Positions 17,115 through 26,013 of a stretch of DNA of 64,000 nucleotides are shown piece after piece. A model generated the notes under the pieces. The model saw only the letters and a program-made list of their open reading frames with translations. It had not been told where the DNA came from and made no database searches. Numbering within the stretch: position 1 is the first letter of the stretch; every line of letters begins with the position of its first letter. Made by a program: the position numbers and the translations under genes. The stretch lies in the NCBI RefSeq assembly GCF_013378055.1, contig NZ_CP051130.1, positions 558,001 to 622,000 on the forward strand, given 5' to 3'. Source of the stretch: Parasphingopyxis sp. CP4. GTDB taxonomy: Bacteria > Pseudomonadota > Alphaproteobacteria > Sphingomonadales > Sphingomonadaceae.

Positions 17115-17601
17115 ATTCGCGCGAGATCTGCGTGATTTCAGAATCTACTCGGCCAAACAAATATGATCCGCCGCTGATTGACCCGCATAGTTCGCGATAC
17201 TCCGATACTATGTGCGCCGGGATAGTGCCGGTGAACAGAACATCTCTTTCGGGATTGGAGTAGCCAAACTCTGATGCACGTCGCCCATTCACAAAGGGCT
17301 CAACCGGATAGGGGTTGGAGTGATCCTCGCAATCGATCACCACAAAAGAGAAGTAATATTCACCACGGCTGATCCGCGAGGCATCTTCCTGCTCAACCAA
17401 AAATGTGACCTGATGAGTAGCGGAATCTGTCTGAGTGATGTTTGCAGACTTTATCGTCGGTGAAATCTGGCAACCGGCAACCATTGATGCCGCAAAAAAT
17501 GCAAACACGACTGATTTCGGTTCAATGCCCATATCAACAGCTTGTATAGATCAATTTCAGCTGCCGCTGACAACAGACGTCCGCTTTCCACCCATTGCGG
17601 A
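17093..17601. repeat. Duplicated 509-bp block, copy 1
   Basis: Nearly identical to 18679-19187 (constant offset of 1586 bases). It carries one complete lipoprotein gene, and both its edges fall inside 24-base elements (4 and 5). The two copies are in the same orientation with two other genes between them. Confidence 0.9.
17113..17532 (-). CDS. Putative lipoprotein, copy 1 of a duplicated gene
   Basis: A 139-residue protein with a lipoprotein signal (MGIEPKSVVFAFFAASMVAGC, lipobox VAGC at 18-21). The mature part is mostly beta-like (THQVTFLVEQEDASR, GEYYFSFVVIDCEDH) with a C-terminal GGSYLFGRVDS. I do not recognise the family. The protein at 18699-19118 is its twin, differing at six residues (for example E4G, F12I, A38D). 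It is the only gene between elements 4 and 5. Confidence 0.7.
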   Translation of the reverse strand: MGIEPKSVVFAFFAASMVAGCQISPTIKSANITQTDSATHQVTFLVEQEDASRISRGEYYFSFVVIDCEDHSNPYPVEPFVNGRRASEFGYSNPERDVLFTGTIPAHIVSEYRELCGSISGGSYLFGRVDSEITQISRE

Positions 17602-17602
17602 T
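17579..17602 (+). repeat. 24-base palindromic element 5, class A
   Basis: GTCCGC-TTTCCACCCATT-GCGGAT, one mismatch in the last base. Right edge of duplicated block copy 1. Confidence 0.85.
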
Positions 17603-17682
17603 ATTGAATGTTGTGTTCCGATTAGCTGTTTCTGTTGCCGGAACAATTGTTCGTCAAACGGTTGATCTGTAGTGTTGTGCGC

Positions 17683-18093
17683 ATGAAACGTTTCAAGTTC
17701 ATGATCTTCCTTGTTGCCCTGGGAACCAGTGTCTCGACATCGACCGGAGCATTAGCCTGTCGGATGCAGGTTCCTAATGGAGAGCGTTTGGTCGAGTACC
17801 CGGTGATCGTTTTGGCGTCGATCACGTTTGCGGAAGGTGTCGACACACCCGGCTGGAATACATGGCAGCTGACCGCGCAACTCAGCCAATCCAATGCCGG
17901 TTTATCAGGTGATTTCGTTTATCATTTCAATGTGACCCTTAGCAGCACTGGCTGCGGGCAGGCAGAATTACCGGTGAGGGGCGATCGCTGGGTTTTGTAT
18001 CTGGATGATGCCAATTCTTCGAATGTCCAGAGAGCCTATCCTCTCAACTATGTCAGATCCCACGATGCACGCTTGGCTGATTTTGATTGGTGA
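17683..18093 (+). CDS. Exported protein of unknown function
   Basis: A 136-residue protein with a signal peptide (MKRFKFMIFLVALGTSVSTS to GALA, cleavage around residue 24), leaving a mature start at CRMQVPNGERL. Two more cysteines lie around SSTGCGQAEL. It is the single gene between elements 5 and 6. The ATG at 17683 is chosen over an upstream one at 17635 because the signal peptide begins here. Family unknown. Confidence 0.65.
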   Translation: MKRFKFMIFLVALGTSVSTSTGALACRMQVPNGERLVEYPVIVLASITFAEGVDTPGWNTWQLTAQLSQSNAGLSGDFVYHFNVTLSSTGCGQAELPVRGDRWVLYLDDANSSNVQRAYPLNYVRSHDARLADFDW

Positions 18094-18096
18094 GCT

Positions 18097-18120
18097 GTCT
18101 GCTTTCCACCCATTGCGGTC
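18097..18120 (+). repeat. 24-base palindromic element 6, class A
   Basis: GTCTGC-TTTCCACCCATT-GCGGTC; one base changed in each arm. Confidence 0.8.
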
Positions 18121-18184
18121 ATCTGCCATTCACGGCGATTGTGTAACTGAGTCCTTGTTCGATGTGCATAGCTAGGAGGTGAGG

Positions 18185-18670
18185 TTGAAAGCTTTCGTTG
18201 GCGCTATGGTTCTACTTGTCGCCGGTGCTGAACCAGTACTTTCTCAGAACGAGATCGTTGGCGAGTATCTATGCACAATCTCAGCAAGAGCTGGAATTGC
18301 GAGTTTCCATTTTGAAGATGCGGATCCTCCTGAGGCTTTCGTCGACAACGAGCTGCCAAGCCGATTTAGAATGCGGATCACGGGTGACACTGATGGCGCC
18401 CAACAGTATCGAGCGTTTGAAATTGAGTATGATGGCGAGGACCGCGTCCCTCAGCAGTGGCACACAAACAATAGTATATTGCACAGCACCTATCTCGGTG
18501 ACGGAGCCTTGTTTCACGCCACCGAAGATCCTGCATTTTTTACCCTGCAGCGAACAATGCACTCAAATCGCGACGGTAGTTTAAGTTTTTATCACACCGG
18601 ATTTGAGTACATGGGTGGCGAAGACACACACCTCTCGGTCCGTTGGGGGCGATGTCGGAAAACAAACTAG
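18185..18670 (+). CDS. Exported protein of unknown function
   Basis: A 161-residue protein with an apparent signal peptide (KAFVGAMVLLVAGAEPVLSQ). Start taken as TTG 18185, five bases after AGGAGG; GTG 18179 overlaps that site. The mature part holds GEYLCTISARAGIASFHFED and ends SVRWGRCRKTN, with two cysteines that could pair. Family unknown. Single gene between elements 6 and 7. Confidence 0.6.
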   Translation: MKAFVGAMVLLVAGAEPVLSQNEIVGEYLCTISARAGIASFHFEDADPPEAFVDNELPSRFRMRITGDTDGAQQYRAFEIEYDGEDRVPQQWHTNNSILHSTYLGDGALFHATEDPAFFTLQRTMHSNRDGSLSFYHTGFEYMGGEDTHLSVRWGRCRKTN

Positions 18671-18676
18671 AACTAC

Positions 18677-18700
18677 GACCGCTTTCCACCCATAACAGTC
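18677..18700 (+). repeat. 24-base palindromic element 7, class A, decayed
   Basis: GACCGC-TTTCCACCCATA-ACAGTC. It shares the same decayed right arm as element 4, because it is the left edge of the duplicated block. Confidence 0.7.
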
Positions 18701-19187
18701 ATTCGCGCGAGATCTGCATGATTTCAGAATCTACTCGGCCAAATAAATATGATCCGCCGCTGATTGACCCGCATAGTTCGCGATACTCCGATACTATGTG
18801 CGCCGGGATAGTGCCGGTGAACAGAATATCTCTTTCGGGATTGGAGTAGCCAAACTCTGATGCACGTCGCCCATTCACAAAGGGCTCAACCGGATAGGGG
18901 TTGGAGTGATCCTCGCAATCGATCACCACAAAAGAGAAGTAATATTCACCACGGCTGATCCGCGAGGCATCTTCCTGCTCAACCAAAAATGTGACCTGAT
19001 GGGTATCGGAATCTGTCTGCGTGATGCTTGCAGACTTTATCGTCGGTGAAATCTGGCAACCGGCAACCATTGACGCCGCAAAAATTGCAAACACGACTGA
19101 TTTCGGTCCAATGCCCATATCAACAGCTTGTATAGATCAATTTCAGCTGCCGCTGACAACAGACGTCCGCTAACCACCCATTGCGGA
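18679..19187. repeat. Duplicated 509-bp block, copy 2
   Basis: Second copy of the block at 17093-17601, same orientation, bounded by elements 7 and 8. Identity ends inside the right-hand element, where the centre changes from TTTCCACCC to TAACCACCC. Confidence 0.9.
18699..19118 (-). CDS. Putative lipoprotein, copy 2 of a duplicated gene
   Basis: A 139-residue near-twin of the protein at 17113-17532, with the same VAGC lipobox and the same mature domain. Both copies are intact, and five of the six differences are outside the signal's hydrophobic core. That argues that both are still expressed or that the duplication is recent. Family unknown. Confidence 0.7.
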   Translation of the reverse strand: MGIGPKSVVFAIFAASMVAGCQISPTIKSASITQTDSDTHQVTFLVEQEDASRISRGEYYFSFVVIDCEDHSNPYPVEPFVNGRRASEFGYSNPERDILFTGTIPAHIVSEYRELCGSISGGSYLFGRVDSEIMQISRE

Positions 19188-19188
19188 C
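19165..19188 (+). repeat. 24-base palindromic element 8, class A
   Basis: GTCCGC-TAACCACCCATT-GCGGAC with perfect arms. Right edge of duplicated block copy 2. The 210 bases that follow hold no gene I can support. Confidence 0.85.
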
Positions 19189-19400
19189 ATTCAACACAGG
19201 TCAGTGAGCTAGGCAAAACCGGCGCGCGTAGATTTTCGTCCTGGATCGGTTGAGAATTAGCGCGTGCGAGAGGCTGACCGACAGGACTGGTGACTATCTT
19301 GGCCCCCGACCGAAGAGGATTATGCTACTAGTCCCATGGCTTTCTAACACAAGACTGGATGTGAAGCCGCGGATATAGGCATAGTCGAAATCGAAAATGC

Positions 19401-19760
19401 CTATCGTACGCCCTGAACTTCGATGGCGAATTTTTGACAAACGTTGAAGCAGATGACGTTAGGCTCGTCACACTGAGTTCTACTGACCTGGCCGATCAAT
19501 GTAACATAGTCGCCTTGTGTGAGGTTGAAACGTTCGATCGTTTCCTGACTGAGATAGACGCATTCCTCGCCTTGAATGAGCTCCCAGCTCGGTCGAGGGT
19601 ATATACCTGATGTTTCTTGGCCAACCGACACATACCCGCTGAGGATAGTGTTCGACGACTGCTGTTCCTCGAGACTTGCATCGGCGAACATATCTGGCGC
19701 CGCCAGCGCCATACACGCTGACAAAACCGAAACACTCATTATGATCGAGAGTAGTTTCAT
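19401..19760 (-). CDS. Putative lipoprotein of unknown function
   Basis: A 119-residue protein. ATG 19760 follows TCGGAGCT and opens a lipoprotein-like signal (MKLLSIIMSVSVLSAC, lipobox LSAC). The mature part contains EECVYLSQETIERFNLTQGDYVTL and a Cys-rich NVICFNVCQKF near the end; four cysteines could form two disulfides. Family unknown. It is the only gene between elements 8 and 9. Confidence 0.65.
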   Translation of the reverse strand: MKLLSIIMSVSVLSACMALAAPDMFADASLEEQQSSNTILSGYVSVGQETSGIYPRPSWELIQGEECVYLSQETIERFNLTQGDYVTLIGQVSRTQCDEPNVICFNVCQKFAIEVQGVR

Positions 19761-20023
19761 AAGTAGCTCCGAAAAACTGAGCATTTACCGCTAGAAACGG
19801 CAATTCACCGGCCAGAAGAAGCGAGTGGTTCTACATCAGTTTACCATAAGGTGATTTCTGAAAACTGTATAGAAAGGCATACGGTACTGCCGGAATACCG
19901 GCACCGCGAACGTTTGGTACGAATAATTGTCGCAAATTCTGACAAGAAGAGGGGACTGAGATCGATGGCGTTGCGGCCCTTTCACCAGTCGACGGGGCGC
20001 ACCGCAAGCGTACCCATCCCAAT

Positions 20024-20047
20024 GTCCGCTTTCGGCCAAAAGCGGAC
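20024..20047 (+). repeat. 24-base palindromic element 9, class B
   Basis: GTCCGC-TTTCGGCCAAAA-GCGGAC, perfect arms, and the centre is also nearly self-complementary, so the whole element can fold. It lies 63 bases before the recombinase start. Confidence 0.88.
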
Positions 20048-20110
20048 TTTGCACCCTAACCAGATCTCATAACTTCAGCCTGACCATCACAGTCAGATTG
20101 GAGGTTGATT

Positions 20111-20731
20111 ATGTCAGACTACAAAGTTGGGGCGCCTAGTTCATGGAATGCCGGACGCCAGTTAGGTGCGAAACGCCCGCTCAAACGAAAAGAAGTTTGG
20201 GCAATTCGATTTTTGCTCGATCAACAAGGAAGATTGCGGGATCGGGCGCTGTTCAACCTAGCGGTCGACAGTAAGCTCAGAGGCTGCGACTTGGTCAAGA
20301 TCCGAGTTTGCGAGTTGCGCAACGGCTTCCAAATTCGAAATCGGGCAACTGTCGTACAACAGAAGACTGGGCGACCGGTTCAGTTTGAGATCACAAAGCC
20401 AACTCGCTCCGCCCTCAATTCCTGGTTCGCCGATCGCCCTGTTCGGCCCGACGATTTTGTGTTTCCCAGCCGTGTGAAAAGGAACCGACATTTGGGAACT
20501 CGTCAGTATGCCCGGTTGGTCAATCGGTGGGTGAGTGCAATCGGTTTGAAAGCTGCCGATTACGGCACCCACTCATTACGGCGAACAAAGGCCTCAATCA
20601 TCTACAAGCAGACAGGCAATCTCAGAGCCGTACAAATGCTTCTGGGTCACTCGAAGATTGAGAGTACGGTTCGTTATCTTGGAGTCGACATTGAAGATGC
20701 GTTAGAGCTCGCTGAAGCTGTCGACATCTAG
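20111..20731 (+). CDS. Stand-alone tyrosine recombinase (FimB/XerC-like catalytic domain)
   Basis: A 206-residue protein consisting essentially of the tyrosine-recombinase catalytic domain; the Arm- and core-binding domains of ordinary integrases are missing, as in FimB/FimE inversion enzymes. Catalytic residues: Arg in SKLRGCDLVKI (about 53), Lys in VVQQKTGRP (about 81), His and Arg in THSLRRTKA (about 156-160), His in LLGHSKIES (about 179) and Tyr in VRYLGVD (about 188). ATG 20111 has GGAGG seven bases upstream. It is alone between two class B elements (9 and 10). Its substrate is unknown; the flanking palindromes are candidates. Confidence 0.88.
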   Translation: MSDYKVGAPSSWNAGRQLGAKRPLKRKEVWAIRFLLDQQGRLRDRALFNLAVDSKLRGCDLVKIRVCELRNGFQIRNRATVVQQKTGRPVQFEITKPTRSALNSWFADRPVRPDDFVFPSRVKRNRHLGTRQYARLVNRWVSAIGLKAADYGTHSLRRTKASIIYKQTGNLRAVQMLLGHSKIESTVRYLGVDIEDALELAEAVDI

Positions 20732-20764
20732 CCCGTGGCGTAGCGCCGCAATGAGCGGCGCTTC

Positions 20765-20788
20765 GTCCGCTTCTGGCCGAAAGCGGAC
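20765..20788 (-). repeat. 24-base palindromic element 10, class B
   Basis: GTCCGC-TTCTGGCCGAAA-GCGGAC with perfect arms; class B in the opposite orientation to element 9. It lies 34 bases after the recombinase stop. Confidence 0.88.
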
Positions 20789-20829
20789 ATTCGCGTGAGC
20801 ACCGCTACATTCCTCTACCAGTAACCGCA

Positions 20830-21240
20830 TCACGGCTGACTGATATAGAACCAGTTGCCTCTTACGGTTGGAGTACTGTTGTTGGTCAATATCGTGGTGC
20901 ACAGATCGCTGGTACCGGGGAAGTTTATCCTGAGTTCGTTGTCAGTTCCCATCGCTGTCAGTGCTTGCGCGTAAATCCGTTGGCACGTCTCCGGTGTGTA
21001 GGTCGCGCCGCCATAGGTTAGATCTTGGTCAAGATTGCACAGTTCGATGTAGCCATAGCCAAACTCAATGTGGACGGCTCCGAAGTCTCCAGCTGTGGGA
21101 TCATTTAGAACCCGAATGTCCGTGATCAACCCATCACAGCGTGTCGCCTGAGATGGCGAGGCCGCAACTATACAAGTTGCTAAAGCAGCTGCGCCAAGCA
21201 GGGCCTTGTTTACAGAACTACTGGTTCGAATAAATGACAT
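20830..21240 (-). CDS. Exported protein of unknown function
   Basis: A 136-residue protein with a strong GGAGGCAGGA ribosome-binding site before ATG 21240 and a signal peptide ending SPSQA (about residue 31). The mature part has four cysteines (ATRCDGL, IELCNLD, PETCQRI, SDLCTTI), so it is probably disulfide-bonded outside the cytoplasm. It lies 69 bases after the small YD-repeat gene at 21309-21593 on the same strand. Family not recognised. Confidence 0.7.
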   Translation of the reverse strand: MSFIRTSSSVNKALLGAAALATCIVAASPSQATRCDGLITDIRVLNDPTAGDFGAVHIEFGYGYIELCNLDQDLTYGGATYTPETCQRIYAQALTAMGTDNELRINFPGTSDLCTTILTNNSTPTVRGNWFYISQP

Positions 21241-21308
21241 TCCTGCCTCCTCAAGCGTCCAACAAAAAATTCTCTGGCCAGATGCTATCGGCGCAGAGGT
21301 TCTATCTT

Positions 21309-21593
21309 CTATTCGGTGATAACTACCATTCCGCCGCCAGAAACGGGGATCAGCCAATATCGTACTGAGCTCGGAATTGGCGCAATCGCATCAGCTTCAA
21401 AGTTTGTGCGATTACCGGCGTCATCATAAGTTATCTCTGTCTCATTCAGGATCCGAGTCCCGGCCGCGTCATCAACCTCAACAACCCGCCCGAGCGCATC
21501 ATATGTGTAGCTTGTCGTCACTTGCGCCGACACCATTGATACCGGCAGCACAAAGGATGCCGACACTCCCAAAGCACTCAACAATCTAATCAA
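21309..21593 (-). CDS. Small exported protein with a single RHS/YD repeat
   Basis: A 94-residue protein: signal peptide MIRLLSALGVSASFVLPVSM to VSAQ, then YD-repeat sequence (TSYTYDALGRVVEVDDAAG, then ITYDDAGNRTNFEAD) and a short hydrophobic end. This is one RHS repeat unit on its own secretion signal. It is divergent from the large RHS gene at 21842 across about 250 bases. It may be a decayed or minimal relative of the RHS protein, or a partner that pairs with its beta-shell. Confidence 0.65.
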   Translation of the reverse strand: MIRLLSALGVSASFVLPVSMVSAQVTTSYTYDALGRVVEVDDAAGTRILNETEITYDDAGNRTNFEADAIAPIPSSVRYWLIPVSGGGMVVITE

Positions 21594-21841
21594 ATGGCTT
21601 CTCCGGTCCGACCGTCGACAACGGCCTGTGTACGCAAACTGCGCGATCTACGTTCGAACCTCAAAGCTAGATGCAGCGTATTGAATCAACAATAGAATAC
21701 ATCCAAATTGGGTCATTCTCCCACTGGTAGGCGGAGGGTCCTCTGCGATAGGTTCTCTAATAAGTCGTCGCAGCTGTTGAGGTCCCATCTGTGTTCTGAG
21801 GTTTGACGGTGACCAGGAGCGATTTGTCTCACGGTTACATC

Positions 21842-24800
21842 ATGGGAGACCCAATAGTGGTAAGCTTCACGTCTTCGTGCCGCAGCGCAGCCTCAATGAT
21901 TTGGCTTGCCGTCCTGCTCTGCTTTTCCGTCCCGGTCTCGGCCCAGCTGATCGATCCACTCAATATTGAACCCGACGCCAATGGCGTGGATATGATCAGG
22001 GCCAATGTAGCACGACCCGTCCCGACACTTTCAGTTCCCGGCGCGCCCAATCTCAGGCTACAGCGGCTGCAAATGACAATTCCGGTGATGACCAGCACCG
22101 TGCCCATCGACGAGTTTTCAACCGGAAGTGCGCAGGTCAATACAGGCGATGGAACTTCCGAAGGCTTCCAATGTCTTCAGGAACTGTGCTGGCCGAATGC
22201 GTGGAACGGATCGACAATGACCGGCGGCGCTGGCGGCTATAACTATCTGCAGGGCCGTAGCGGTGTCCGGGTCGTCTATGGCCTTTTGGGGAATATGACG
22301 CTTGGCACGTCGGCGCGCTTCTATAGCTTTTATGGCACCACGATCACTTATCCGAATGGCGAAACCCTCACTTTCACCTATCAGCAGGGCCAATCCGGCG
22401 GCACAACCTACACGCGGCCGACCACGATTGTCAGTAATCTCGGCTATGAAATGCGGTTCACCTATCAATCGGGCACGCCCGGCCAGGCTCAATGGAGCAC
22501 ATTGGCGCGAGCAGCGATCTATGAGACCGGCGGAACGGTCACGCTGGCAGAACATGTCTATGGGTCAGGCGGGACGATCACCGATCTCGCAAATCGAGAA
22601 TGGAGCTGTTGTTCGGACGGGATGGACTTGCCGAACTTTGTCAGTTCGGTGACGATGCGATTGCCGGACATGACTACGGACAGCTTTGTCGCCACCCAGG
22701 CTTCGGGTGCCACGGCGCCGCGCGTTGGACAAGTCGTTAGCGACGGCGTCACCTGGACCTATACCGCGACCGAAAGCAGCGGGATGGGCAAATGCAACGG
22801 GCTGAGCTGTGATCTCACCCAGGTCGTCCTAACCGGCCCCAACAATTATCAGCGGACGGTCAATAACGAGGTTGTGGCCAATCCAACCCTTGCGACGGTT
22901 ACAACAAGCGTTGTCAACGGGCTCAATGAAACCACCAGTTACGGCTATGATGGCTATCGACGGCTCACAGGAATTACCTATCCACGCGGTAATGGTGTGG
23001 AGGTCGAGTATGACGATTTCGGCAATATCATCACCCGGCGCGATCGGCCGACCACCTATCCGACAGATCCGGATCTGATCCAGCTCGCCGAGTTCAATAC
23101 GCCGCCATTGCCGCCTGGGTCCGGTATCCTAAACGACAATAGATGTGTCGATGTGAGATGCTATCTACCCTACCGGACACGCGATGCCGACGGCAACTGG
23201 ACCGACTATATCTGGGCCGTGCATGGTGGCATGGAAAAGATGCTCGAACCCGCCGGTGCCAACAATCTGCGTCGTTTGACCCATCGCTTATACGCGACCT
23301 CTGGCGGTATCACCCGCTTGTCGAGCGAACGGATATGCGGGGTCGCCTCCAGTGCGGTGATTGCGACAGTTACGTGTCCTAATTCAACAACGACCCAGAT
23401 CACCAACTACACGTACTGGGCCAGCACCAACCTCCCGGAAACGGTGACACGCACAAATGGCGCTGGCACCCTCACTGCTGTCACCACATACACCTATGAC
23501 ACTGACGGTAATCTCCTATCGGAGGACGGACCGCTAACAGGTACCGACGACACCGCCTATTATCGCTACGACGCAGTCAACCGCCGGACCTGGGAGATCG
23601 CGCCGGTCGGGGATGCCGGTACCGAGCGCGCCGCAACAACGACCAGCTATCGCGATGCCGACGATCAACCGCTGACCGTCCAGTCAGGCACGGTGAGCAG
23701 TCCGACCGATACGACGCTCGATGTTAGCCAGACGCTCACCCATAGCTACAATACGCGCCGCCTTCGCACGCAAACAGACGCATCCGAAGGCGGGACGACC
23801 TATTCGGTAAGTCAGTTCAGTTACGATGCGCGTAACCAGCTTGATTGCAGCGCCGTCCGGATGAACCCTGCCGAGTTCGCCACGCTACCGACCTCTGCGT
23901 GCACGCTAGATACCCAAGGCACACAAGGTCCGGATCGCATTACGCGCAACACCTACGATGTGCTCGGCCGGATCACCGAAACCGTCGGCGGCTTTGGCGC
24001 GATGGGGACAGGTAATGCAGGCATCACGCTGATCGAGATCGGCTATACGGACAATGGCCAGGTGGCCTGGCGCGAAGATGGGAACGGCAACCGTACGAGC
24101 TACACCTATGATCCCTACGACCGGCTCGACCGCGCGACGTTCCCGGATGCAAGCTATGAGCAACTCACATATAATAGCCGCAGTCTGGTCAGCACCTTCC
24201 GGCGCCGTGGCGCACAGGTCATCACTTATGCGTATGACAATGCGAGCCGACGGACCTCCGCCAGCTACTCCACCAGCGACCCAACCGTCACGTACACATA
24301 TGATGGACTGGGTCGTGAGACACAGATAGCGCGCACCGGCGTTTCCACTATCAGCTATGACTATGACGGTCTCGGGCGGCGTGACGAAAGTACGCAGGAC
24401 GGACGCACTCTCTCCTACACGTATGACATCGCCGGTCGTCGCACGCGTCTTCTCTACCCCGACAATTTTGACATTCGGTATGACTGGTCTCCAGCGGCCC
24501 AGCTGACGGCGATACGAGAGCAAGGCGGGCCGACGCTTGTCGATTATGACTATGATGGCCTTGGCCGGATGACGCAGCTCACACGGTCCAACGGGCGCGT
24601 GACGGATTACAGCTATGGCCCATTATCGCGGCTGTCTGAGCTCGACCATGTCAATATGGTCGCAAATAGCTTCACCTATAATCCGGCTTCCCAGATTGCG
24701 ACGCGCACCGTGTCTAACAATGACTATGTGTGGGCGCTGACGGTTGATCTGACGCAAAGCTATGCGCCGAACACTCTCAACCAGTATAGCGATATTGCAG

Positions 24801-25987
24801 GCTCTACGGTCAGCTATGACAACAATGGCAACCTGACAGGCGATCCGGGCTCAGTCACCGGATCGAGCGGCAGCTCAACCTTCGCCTATGATGCCGAGAA
24901 CCGCCTGACCAGCGCCACGGGCACGGTCTCGGGCACGCTGACCTATGATGGCCTGGGGCGAATGCTGACCAGTGCTGGCGGTGGCGAGACGGCGACGACG
25001 TACCTCTATGACGGCGACGAGCTGGTCGCTGAATATGCCACCAGCGGTGGGGCGCTGTTACGGCGCTATGTTCATGGCGCTGGCGTCGACGATCCGATGG
25101 TCTGGTATGAGGGGTCGGGTGTGACAGATCGCCGGTTCTTACATAGCGATGAACGGGGTAGCATCATCGCAGTGACGGCCAACAGCGGCACTGTTCTCAC
25201 CATCAACACCTATGACACATGGGGCGTGCCTGATCCCGATAATCTTAACCGGTTCCAATATACAGGGCAGGTCTGGCTCCCGCAGTTTAGTCTCTACCAG
25301 TACAAGGCTCGCATGTACGCCCCGCATATCGGTCGGTTCATGCAGACCGATCCGATTGGATATGAGGATGGGATGAATATGTATGCCTATGTTGGGAATG
25401 ATCCGGTGAATGGGAGCGATCCGACTGGTACAATATGCATTGGCCAGGATTCTGAGTATTGTGAACGATCAGAACGGTACAATGAGTTGGATGCGGTAGC
25501 CAGTGAAGAATATGGTACGACGTACTTCGGTGCTGTGGCTGATATGACAAGCAGTCTCGCCAACATAGATCTTCCAGGAGGTCGGACGATGGCAGGATTA
25601 AGTGAAGAAGAGGCGGGTGCATTGAATGACCTTAGCGGCGAAATAGCTCTCTTCAATGAGGTTCAGTTTGATCGGATAGCCTCCGGGGAAATAGCGGAAC
25701 GTGGAGTTGAGTTGGACAGTCGCCTTGTGAACGATGAGCAAGCTTTCATTCAGGATCGCCTGGATTCCCTCCAAGCAACTAATAGCGAACTACATTCAGG
25801 CGTGATCGGAGCCATGAACGAGATTGCAAACCCATCTCCCGGAATGGACGCGTTGCTATCGACAACTGAAAGTAACATCATACGCGCAGCCGGACGGACT
25901 CGAGGTCTTCTTCGTGGCCCGATAAATTTTGGGAACATACGGCATAGGAGAATTATGGGGATTCAAATGACCAGAATAAGAAGGTAG
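21842..25987 (+). CDS. RHS/YD-repeat protein with variable C-terminal tip
   Basis: About 1380 residues. The N-terminus is export-like (MIWLAVLLCFSVPVSAQ); the exact start is uncertain (ATG 21842, ATG 21896 or an upstream GTG at 21809). Roughly 20 YD repeats follow (YDGLGRETQI, YDIAGRRTRL, YDPYDRLDRATF), forming the RHS beta-shell. The shell ends with the core motif RFMQTDPIGYEDGMNMYAYVGNDPVNGSDPTGT near residue 1195 (shown in pieces as DPIGYEDG and NMYAYVGNDP). The last ~185 residues are non-repetitive, with lower GC in their DNA, and form the presumed toxin tip, whose activity I cannot identify. The tail is basic (RHRRIMGIQMTRIRR). A likely immunity gene follows. Confidence 0.88.
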   Translation: MGDPIVVSFTSSCRSAASMIWLAVLLCFSVPVSAQLIDPLNIEPDANGVDMIRANVARPVPTLSVPGAPNLRLQRLQMTIPVMTSTVPIDEFSTGSAQVNTGDGTSEGFQCLQELCWPNAWNGSTMTGGAGGYNYLQGRSGVRVVYGLLGNMTLGTSARFYSFYGTTITYPNGETLTFTYQQGQSGGTTYTRPTTIVSNLGYEMRFTYQSGTPGQAQWSTLARAAIYETGGTVTLAEHVYGSGGTITDLANREWSCCSDGMDLPNFVSSVTMRLPDMTTDSFVATQASGATAPRVGQVVSDGVTWTYTATESSGMGKCNGLSCDLTQVVLTGPNNYQRTVNNEVVANPTLATVTTSVVNGLNETTSYGYDGYRRLTGITYPRGNGVEVEYDDFGNIITRRDRPTTYPTDPDLIQLAEFNTPPLPPGSGILNDNRCVDVRCYLPYRTRDADGNWTDYIWAVHGGMEKMLEPAGANNLRRLTHRLYATSGGITRLSSERICGVASSAVIATVTCPNSTTTQITNYTYWASTNLPETVTRTNGAGTLTAVTTYTYDTDGNLLSEDGPLTGTDDTAYYRYDAVNRRTWEIAPVGDAGTERAATTTSYRDADDQPLTVQSGTVSSPTDTTLDVSQTLTHSYNTRRLRTQTDASEGGTTYSVSQFSYDARNQLDCSAVRMNPAEFATLPTSACTLDTQGTQGPDRITRNTYDVLGRITETVGGFGAMGTGNAGITLIEIGYTDNGQVAWREDGNGNRTSYTYDPYDRLDRATFPDASYEQLTYNSRSLVSTFRRRGAQVITYAYDNASRRTSASYSTSDPTVTYTYDGLGRETQIARTGVSTISYDYDGLGRRDESTQDGRTLSYTYDIAGRRTRLLYPDNFDIRYDWSPAAQLTAIREQGGPTLVDYDYDGLGRMTQLTRSNGRVTDYSYGPLSRLSELDHVNMVANSFTYNPASQIATRTVSNNDYVWALTVDLTQSYAPNTLNQYSDIAGSTVSYDNNGNLTGDPGSVTGSSGSSTFAYDAENRLTSATGTVSGTLTYDGLGRMLTSAGGGETATTYLYDGDELVAEYATSGGALLRRYVHGAGVDDPMVWYEGSGVTDRRFLHSDERGSIIAVTANSGTVLTINTYDTWGVPDPDNLNRFQYTGQVWLPQFSLYQYKARMYAPHIGRFMQTDPIGYEDGMNMYAYVGNDPVNGSDPTGTICIGQDSEYCERSERYNELDAVASEEYGTTYFGAVADMTSSLANIDLPGGRTMAGLSEEEAGALNDLSGEIALFNEVQFDRIASGEIAERGVELDSRLVNDEQAFIQDRLDSLQATNSELHSGVIGAMNEIANPSPGMDALLSTTESNIIRAAGRTRGLLRGPINFGNIRHRRIMGIQMTRIRR

Positions 25988-26013
25988 ATCCGCGTGATCG
26001 AAGGAGTTTCAGC

